Assembly: GCA_003150515.1 (NCBI GenBank)
Contig: QALW01000043.1
Location: forward strand, 11,797 to 75,796
Direction: 5' to 3'
Length of the DNA: 64,000 nucleotides
Origin: Selenomonadales bacterium
GTDB lineage: Bacteria > Bacillota > Clostridia > Christensenellales > QALW01
Within the stretch, counting starts at the first letter, position 1. Every line of letters starts with the position of its first letter. Of the stretch, positions 59,255-64,000 are shown in pieces. Under the pieces are notes generated by a model. The model was not told where the DNA came from. It saw nothing but the letters and a program-made list of their open reading frames with translations, and made no database searches. A program made the position numbers and the translations under genes.

Positions 59255-59277
59255 CGGGCGCGCTGAAAGCGCGCCCG
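59255..59277. terminator. Hairpin after the gatB element
   Basis: A 10-bp perfect stem (CGGGCGCGCT and complement) with loop GAA, flanked by AAAAAAA on one side and CAGTCTTTT on the other. Confidence 0.6.
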
Positions 59278-59352
59278 CAGTCTTTTATGCCGTCCTGCTC
59301 CGCTGCTTAAGGGCAGGCGGCGAATTATATTCTAAACGTATTGTCTGCGCGT

Positions 59353-59928
59353 TTAGTTTAACGCGGGGCTTTTGGATTTTTTATTATATCCAAGCACTTT
59401 CCACATAACGGGCAGCAAAGTGCCCAATATAACCGGATAGGTTATAATATAGAATAGTACGGAAGGCGCGCGTTTTATGGCTTCGGCCCAGAATAAATTA
59501 AAGCCGACGTAAAAGAAAGAGTTCCAAAAGGTGTTTAGTGGGAAGGTAACAAGGGTCTGAATCAAGATTACCGTAAGCAGTATTTTATAAAACAGCTTTA
59601 AATTAGTTTTCTTATCCAGAAAATTATATACCACCCAGATAGCAGCGCCCGTTAAGGCCAAAGTGACGGTATAAGCGGGATTAATGGGATAAAGCCCTTC
59701 TACAAGGGTGCCCAGCAAATCGATTATGCCGCCCGTTATAGCTCCTAAAAGAGGGCCGTAAGTAATGGCCACCAGATAGACGAACAGCAAATGCACGCCC
59801 AATCTGGATAGCAGAGTGGAGCCTAGAGTGATGTTGATGGAAAGCAGGGCCTTGCATATAACGCCCATTGCGGCCAGCAGGGAGCAAACTGTCAGCGCTT
59901 TTACGTCAATTTTTTTGTTTTTCCTCAT
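59353..59928 (-). CDS. folT: Folate ECF transporter S component
   Basis: A 191-residue integral membrane protein with about six hydrophobic segments, the substrate-binding component of an energy-coupling-factor transporter. The segment LSINITLGSTLLSRLGVHLLFVYLVA and GPLLGAITGGIIDLLGTL fit folate-family S components. The upstream tetrahydrofolate riboswitch strongly supports folate as the substrate. The ATP-binding and T subunits are not in the window, as is common for group II ECF systems. The start has AAGGAGG upstream. Confidence 0.85.
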   Translation of the reverse strand: MRKNKKIDVKALTVCSLLAAMGVICKALLSINITLGSTLLSRLGVHLLFVYLVAITYGPLLGAITGGIIDLLGTLVEGLYPINPAYTVTLALTGAAIWVVYNFLDKKTNLKLFYKILLTVILIQTLVTFPLNTFWNSFFYVGFNLFWAEAIKRAPSVLFYIITYPVILGTLLPVMWKVLGYNKKSKSPALN

Positions 59929-59998
59929 AAAAAAATACCTCCTTTTCTAGAAAAATGCAGTTTCCCAAAATAAGGAGATAAAATTTAATCCTTATTCA

Positions 59999-60098
59999 GC
60001 AGCGGACGCGGCGACGCACCGCAGGCCATTAAAAGACCTTTCGTCCGGGGGCGACTTCCCATCCTTCCCGGCACTTAACGCGCGAACACCTACTCTGC
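59999..60098 (-). promoter_or_regulatory. Tetrahydrofolate (THF) riboswitch
   Basis: On the minus strand the sequence starts GCAGAGTAGGTGTTCGCGCG, then TTAAGTGCCGGGAAGGATGG, GAAGTCGCC and the closing GCGGTGCGTCGCCGCGTCCG, CTGC. This follows the THF-I consensus (GAGAGTAGAT...CGTTAAGTG...GGATGGGA...GCGGTG). P1 is GCAG/CTGC. Between it and the gene, AATAAGGA/TCCTTATT (59971-59997) forms a small hairpin that could take part in the expression switch. The real ribosome site is GGAGG at about 59940. Confidence 0.92.
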
Positions 60099-60213
60099 AA
60101 ATTTCATAATAAGCATACAATAAAATTTAAAATATAGCAAGCGTTTTTTAAATGGTTAAAGGCCTTTTGAATATAATCTGCCGGTTTTAAGGCTCCTAAT
60201 AAAAGCGTTAAGC

Positions 60214-61533
60214 TTAAACGCGCGCTCTGCGGGAGCCCTTTGAAAGCCTGCCACGAAGGGAAAGCTTTATGCAGATAAGATTCAGAGCCAGGCATACTGC
60301 GCTTTGAATCAGCATTGCGAGTATATAGCCGTATATGCCCAGAGGCGCGGTTAGGATATATGTAAGCAGAAGGGATATTATACCGCCGGTGATGCTTATT
60401 TTAAAGGTTTTGCCCTCGTGTCCCAGTCCGTTAAGTATTGTCGAGCTTATATGGGTAAGCCCGTTAATTACCGTATATGGAGCCAGAGCCAGCATCAGGG
60501 AGCCTGCCATGGGCTGATTATATAGGATATCTCCGGCAGGACGGGCCAGCATGGAAATTATAATTGCTGAAAACAGGGCTATGCCGCCTATTGAAAACAT
60601 TGCGCGCTTGATTTTGCTGCTCAGCAGGGGAATATTATTATATGCGCGTGTACGGGCTATATCGGGCAGGAGCACTACGCATACGGCGGAGGTTATGGTG
60701 GAAGGCAGGAACACTATGGGCATGGCCATGCCTGTGAGCACGCCGTAAACTGAAAGAGCCTCGCTTTGGGTGAGCCCGCCCGCGGCCAGGCGCAGAGGAA
60801 TTATAATTGCCGTAAGCATCTGAAGCAGCGAGCCTATAAGCCTGTTGGCTGTAAGGGGGGCGGCGGCTTTTACCATCTCAGACATGCTGTTTTTATCAGT
60901 TTTGCCGGGCAGCTTGCCTGTAAGCAGGCGGATAACTATAAAGGAAATTATGCCGCCTGCGCTTATGCCTGCGGCGGCAATGGCGGCTCCGGTATATTGA
61001 TTAGATGCGCCAAAGATATGGAACATGGAAATTACAAAGCCCACTTTGAAGAGCTGTTCAATAATCTCAGACAGGGCGGATACCCATGAGCGGCCGCAGG
61101 CGTGCAGATAGCCGGTGGGTATGGCTCCGACTCCTCCGAAAAGCACGGCGGGAATAAGGGCCAGAACTATAATGCCGGCGTTTGCGTCTCTGATTATAAG
61201 TCCGGCTATCATATTGGCCGCGGCCAGCATAAAAGCCGCGCTGAAAATGGATACTGCCCATCCGATTTTGAGCCCGTTTTTCAAAGCCGAGCCGGCTCCG
61301 TTTATATCGTTTCGGGCAAAGCGCGCGGCGCTGTAACGGGAAACTACGTTGGGCAGCCCTGAAGCGGCGAAAGTGACAAACAGCATATATACCGACATGC
61401 CTAACTGATATAATCCCAGGGATTCGGAGCTTATGCTGCGGGAGAGCCAAACCTTATAAGCCAGCCCGATTAGGCGCACAATTATATTTGACGCTATTAA
61501 AATAGCCGTATTTTTTATCAATGCGTTTCTCAA
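60214..61533 (-). CDS. Polysaccharide flippase, SpoVB/MurJ-like (MOP family)
   Basis: A 439-residue membrane protein with 12-14 hydrophobic helices. The N-terminal ALIKNTAILIASNIIVRLIG and the segment LGLYQLGMSVYMLFVTFAASGLPNVVSRYSA are characteristic of SpoVB and YkvU-type lipid-linked oligosaccharide flippases. SpoVB is needed for cortex formation in Bacillus; given the sporulation genes here that role is plausible, but a vegetative MurJ-like role is possible. I start at the second TTG (61533), 8 bases after AAGGAG; the TTG at 61539 is too close to the ribosome site. Confidence 0.82.
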   Translation of the reverse strand: MRNALIKNTAILIASNIIVRLIGLAYKVWLSRSISSESLGLYQLGMSVYMLFVTFAASGLPNVVSRYSAARFARNDINGAGSALKNGLKIGWAVSIFSAAFMLAAANMIAGLIIRDANAGIIVLALIPAVLFGGVGAIPTGYLHACGRSWVSALSEIIEQLFKVGFVISMFHIFGASNQYTGAAIAAAGISAGGIISFIVIRLLTGKLPGKTDKNSMSEMVKAAAPLTANRLIGSLLQMLTAIIIPLRLAAGGLTQSEALSVYGVLTGMAMPIVFLPSTITSAVCVVLLPDIARTRAYNNIPLLSSKIKRAMFSIGGIALFSAIIISMLARPAGDILYNQPMAGSLMLALAPYTVINGLTHISSTILNGLGHEGKTFKISITGGIISLLLTYILTAPLGIYGYILAMLIQSAVCLALNLICIKLSLRGRLSKGSRRARV

Positions 61534-61646
61534 ATTCAAGTCTCCTTAAAAATATGCTTGCCATATCTATGGACGCCTGTTAATATCATATTAAGCTTTA
61601 AGCGGATTTATTTTAAAAATTAACTCGTAATTAAAGGAGGCTGCGT

Positions 61647-62768
61647 ATGAGGCTGGATTTAAAAATGCCCGGAAAAATAATATTTGAGGAAGGCTGTTTG
61701 AGCGAATTGGAGAATTGCGCGGCGCGGCTGACCGATAATATTTTTATTGTCGTTTCCCGGACGCTGCTGAGAGAGGGCAAATTGGACGGCGTTTTAGCTG
61801 GGCTTAAGCAGAAAAATATTAAATATACTGTTTTTGACGGCGTTACCGGAGAGCCGTCTCCCCAAATGGTGGATGAAGCTGTGAATATGGCGCGGGCCGC
61901 CGGCTGCGGCGCCGTAGCGGGCGTAGGCGGAGGCAGCGTGCTGGATTTGGCCAAATGCGCGGCCGCGCTTATAAATAACGAGGGAGGCGTGGAATGCTAT
62001 CTGGAGCTGACTGATTCGCCGCGAAAGCTGGAAAAGGAGGTTGTGCCCTTTATAGCTGTTCCTACTACTGCCGGCACGGGCTCGGAGGCTACTAAAAATG
62101 CAGTGGTGTCTTCTGTTGTAAAAGGATATAAAAAAAGCCTGAGAAGCGAAAAAATGATGGCTTGCGCAGCCCTGGTCGATCCTGAGCTCACTTACGGGCT
62201 GCCCCGCGAAATAACCGCGCGGACGGGGATGGACGCTATAACGCAGATAATTGAAAGCTATACCTCAAAAAAGGCGACTCCGATTACCAGGGCGCTGAGT
62301 ATTGACGCGGCGTCCAATTTCGGTTGCCTTTTAAAGGCGTGGGAAGAGGATGAACATGCTGCCCGGAAAGGCATGTGCTATTTAAGCCTTATAAGCGGAA
62401 TAGCGCTGGCCAACGGCGGCTTGGGCGCGGCCCATGGAATAGCCGCCGGTTTGGGGGCGCTTTATAACGTGCCTCACGGAGAAGCTTGCGCCATGCTGCT
62501 GCCTCATGTTATGCGCCTGAATATTGGGCTTTGCCAGGAGGATTATGACCGGCTGGCTTTTAAGGCAACGGGGTATAAAAGCGCGCAGGCGCTTATTGAT
62601 TATGTTGAAGAAATGAATAATAAAATGGGAATACGCAGCCGTCTGGGATATTTGAATATAGGGGATATTGACGCGCTGAGCCGTGCAAGCATGGGCTCAA
62701 GCATGAGCGGGAACAGAGTTCCCTTGAATATTGAAAGCTGCGCTGAATTTATAAAGGGTATTATATAG
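61647..62768 (+). CDS. Iron-containing alcohol dehydrogenase
   Basis: A 373-residue group III alcohol dehydrogenase. The NAD(P)-binding segment GGGSVLDLAKCAAALI is near residues 94-109, PTTAGTGSEATKNAV near 138-152, and the metal ligands are the Asp in MDAITQ near 195 and the His in AHGIAAGLGALYNVPHGEAC near 263-282. Substrates in this group range from 1,2-propanediol to butanol and glycerol; none can be selected here. It has a strong AAAGGAGG and no operon partner. Confidence 0.9.
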   Translation: MRLDLKMPGKIIFEEGCLSELENCAARLTDNIFIVVSRTLLREGKLDGVLAGLKQKNIKYTVFDGVTGEPSPQMVDEAVNMARAAGCGAVAGVGGGSVLDLAKCAAALINNEGGVECYLELTDSPRKLEKEVVPFIAVPTTAGTGSEATKNAVVSSVVKGYKKSLRSEKMMACAALVDPELTYGLPREITARTGMDAITQIIESYTSKKATPITRALSIDAASNFGCLLKAWEEDEHAARKGMCYLSLISGIALANGGLGAAHGIAAGLGALYNVPHGEACAMLLPHVMRLNIGLCQEDYDRLAFKATGYKSAQALIDYVEEMNNKMGIRSRLGYLNIGDIDALSRASMGSSMSGNRVPLNIESCAEFIKGII

Positions 62769-62843
62769 CGTAAGCACAAAGAACCTTTTCCCGGCATATG
62801 ATATATCGTATCATTTCATAAACGGGCGAGGGAGTGTATAATT

Positions 62844-63413
62844 ATGTATACTTATTATACTGTTCAAAGAGGAGACACGCTTAAGGGTATAGCGGACAGC
62901 TTTGGAATAGGCGTCGAGCAGATTCAGGGAGCAAACGGAATTATGAATGCAAATCAAATAAATGCAGGAGAAACGCTTATTATTCCGCTTGCGGGATGGC
63001 AGCCTCCTTCCTGGTGGAGAAACGGCATGGTAATTTTTGAACTGCCGGACAGAGAGGTTATAGACAGACTTTTTGCGCAGCAGCAAATGCCTGAAGAGAA
63101 TGAGCCGGGCTGTATCACTTATACCGTTCAGGAAGGGGATACGATTAATACCATCGCCAGGCGTATGGGAACTACCGTAAATATACTCAGAAATATAAAC
63201 GGACAGGACGCGCTGAATAATTTAAGAGCGGGCAATGTAATTTGCGTGCCTGATACAGAAAATACATATGTTTACGCCGTGCGGCCTGGGGACAGTATAT
63301 ATATCATTGCCAAGCGGTTTAATGTCCCTGCAGAAAGGATTTTGCAGACTAATTATATGAATGCCGAAGATATTTTGCTGCCCGGCATGCAATTGGTTAT
63401 TCCCTTTAATTAA
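62844..63413 (+). CDS. Triple LysM domain protein
   Basis: A 189-residue protein made of three LysM domains (about residues 4-51, 93-140 and 144-189), each with the pattern YTVQ-x-GDT, a run of hydrophobic residues and an I-x-P ending (IIPLAG, ICVPDT, VIPFN). The first and second are joined by a stretch with GWQPPSWWRNGMVIFELPDR. There is no signal peptide, so it may be a spore coat/cortex-associated protein assembled in the mother cell, or be released otherwise. It has GGGAG before the start and a symmetric terminator after it. Confidence 0.8.
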   Translation: MYTYYTVQRGDTLKGIADSFGIGVEQIQGANGIMNANQINAGETLIIPLAGWQPPSWWRNGMVIFELPDREVIDRLFAQQQMPEENEPGCITYTVQEGDTINTIARRMGTTVNILRNINGQDALNNLRAGNVICVPDTENTYVYAVRPGDSIYIIAKRFNVPAERILQTNYMNAEDILLPGMQLVIPFN

Positions 63414-63418
63414 GCGGA

Positions 63419-63473
63419 TAAAATAAACAGAGCGCCATGCGTTTTTATAACGCATGGCGCTCTGTTTATTTTA
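63419..63473. terminator. Bidirectional terminator
   Basis: A 25-bp perfect stem (63419-63443 with 63449-63473), whose ends are TAAAATAAACAGAGC and its complement, with a 5-base loop, lies between the LysM gene and the convergent small gene. Confidence 0.85.
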
Positions 63474-63523
63474 CTTATGAGCAGCTGTCCGCAGGAATAT
63501 TGAATTTTTGCGGATTGTTTTAA

Positions 63524-63730
63524 TTACAGATTATTCTCCATATTTCCGCTGAGAGCGAGCGCTCGGTGTTGCGCATTGATTGCATCTATGCGCATATGAA
63601 GCTCGTGTGCTGAATGAATGAAATTATTATGCTTATGCAGAGTGAGCTGCATTGTTACGGGCAGATTTAGAAAGTATCGGCGGGAGGAACTGCTATGCAT
63701 CAGCAGTTCGTGCAGATTGTTATATTTCAT
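63524..63730 (-). CDS. Small 68-residue cytoplasmic protein
   Basis: A 68-codon frame from an ATG at 63730 with GAGGTGAT upstream (a GTG nine bases earlier lies inside that ribosome site). The sequence NLHELLMHSSSSRRYFLNLP, then MQLTLHKHNNFIHSAHELH, is of a kind I have seen as a small conserved protein in spore formers, with an S-S-S-x-R/K-x-Y-F-L-x-L-P motif. It has no membrane helix. Function is unknown; a role in sporulation is only a guess from the company of other genes. Confidence 0.6.
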   Translation of the reverse strand: MKYNNLHELLMHSSSSRRYFLNLPVTMQLTLHKHNNFIHSAHELHMRIDAINAQHRALALSGNMENNL

Positions 63731-63955
63731 ATTAATCACCTCGGTTATATTATTGCCAGAAAAGCCGTTTGAATACTTTGAACGAGATAATGCAATCAGA
63801 ATATAATGCGGCCGGGAATGGGGAATTGTCTAGTTTATGCATTTTTATTATGGAGGTATTTTGAGACTGCGTTAAAAAGCCAGCGCTGCGGATATTACGG
63901 CAAAAGGGCGTTGTACGCTGATTGCATTTCTTAGGCGGGTGCAGAAAGGTTTTAA

Positions 63956-63988
63956 AGCGCCCGGACGGCTTAATGCCGTCCGGGCGCT
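63956..63988. repeat. Hairpin at the right edge, possible start of another element
   Basis: A 14-bp perfect stem (63956-63969 with 63975-63988) with loop TTAAT, followed immediately by GCCCGCCCGCCC at the window end. The arm motif GCGCCCGG resembles arms of the cloverleaf elements. No outer stem can be judged. The 225 bases before it (63731-63955) hold no gene. Confidence 0.4.
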
Positions 63989-64000
63989 GCCCGCCCGCCC

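Overview
The window looks like chromosome from an anaerobic, endospore-forming member of the Clostridia (Bacillota). The evidence is sporulation and germination genes (spoIIE, spoIIR, sleB/ypeB, a SpoIIQ-like M23 protein, a SpoVB-like flippase), AddAB instead of RecBCD, an electron-bifurcating-type [FeFe] hydrogenase, T-box control of an aminoacyl-tRNA operon, and a tRNA-dependent asparagine/glutamine amidation operon. Base composition is mixed, with GC-rich genes between AT-rich spacers. There is no phage, insertion sequence or CRISPR array, and the species cannot be named from the sequence.

Layout. 0-2 kb (minus): the start of an M20 peptidase and three unassigned membrane-anchored proteins. 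2.2-8.9 kb: addB-addA. 9-11 kb: a small export-family membrane protein (minus), a TtcA-like tRNA thiolase, and a secreted membrane-anchored protein. 11.5-16.9 kb: a strongly promoted 2-oxoacid dehydrogenase operon in the order E2, E3, fused E1-alpha/beta. 17-18.5 kb: a D-lyxose-isomerase-type cupin and a LysM-CAP protein. 18.7-22 kb (minus): nadE, a HAD phosphatase and a LUD protein. 22-26 kb: DUF421/DUF4363 membrane proteins and spoIIE. 26-30 kb: tRNA-Pro, a NusG-II protein, a K+/H+ antiporter and the SpoIIQ-like protein. 30-33 kb: a NUDIX hydrolase and a large glycosidase-like protein.

33-41.6 kb (minus) is one redox block. HndABCD forms an NAD(P)-linked [FeFe] hydrogenase. Upstream sits a probable H2/redox sensing set: a hydrogenase homologue whose proton-transfer Cys is replaced by Ala, two RsbW-like ATPases (one lies inside the hnd genes), two DRTGG proteins and a PHP phosphoesterase. 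41.7-45.3 kb: a SPOR protein, cysK, yhaM and a 50-residue protein. 45.4-48 kb: spoIIR-sleB-ypeB, with ypeB apparently starting at ATT. 48.4-53.6 kb: a YfbR-type nucleotidase, a TIM-barrel epimerase, a methyltransferase, a PHP protein, a secreted anchor protein and a small alarmone synthetase. 54-59 kb: T-box, aspS::gatC fusion, gatA, gatB. 59-64 kb: folT under a tetrahydrofolate riboswitch, a SpoVB-like flippase, an iron-type alcohol dehydrogenase, a triple-LysM protein and a 68-residue protein.

The most unusual feature is a family of intergenic elements at about 17.7, 18.5, 42.7, 48.2, 50.6, 52.5 and 59.1 kb, with decayed relatives near 11.2 and 45.0 kb and a possible one at the right edge. 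The best copies have a long outer inverted repeat (18-40 bp) enclosing exactly three short-loop hairpins that abut with no unpaired junction bases, giving a fully paired cloverleaf. The 52.5 kb copy holds a second cloverleaf inside one arm of the first. The copies share architecture and arm motifs but not overall sequence, and no transposase gene is nearby. I cannot identify a described family, and this is the main candidate for something new.
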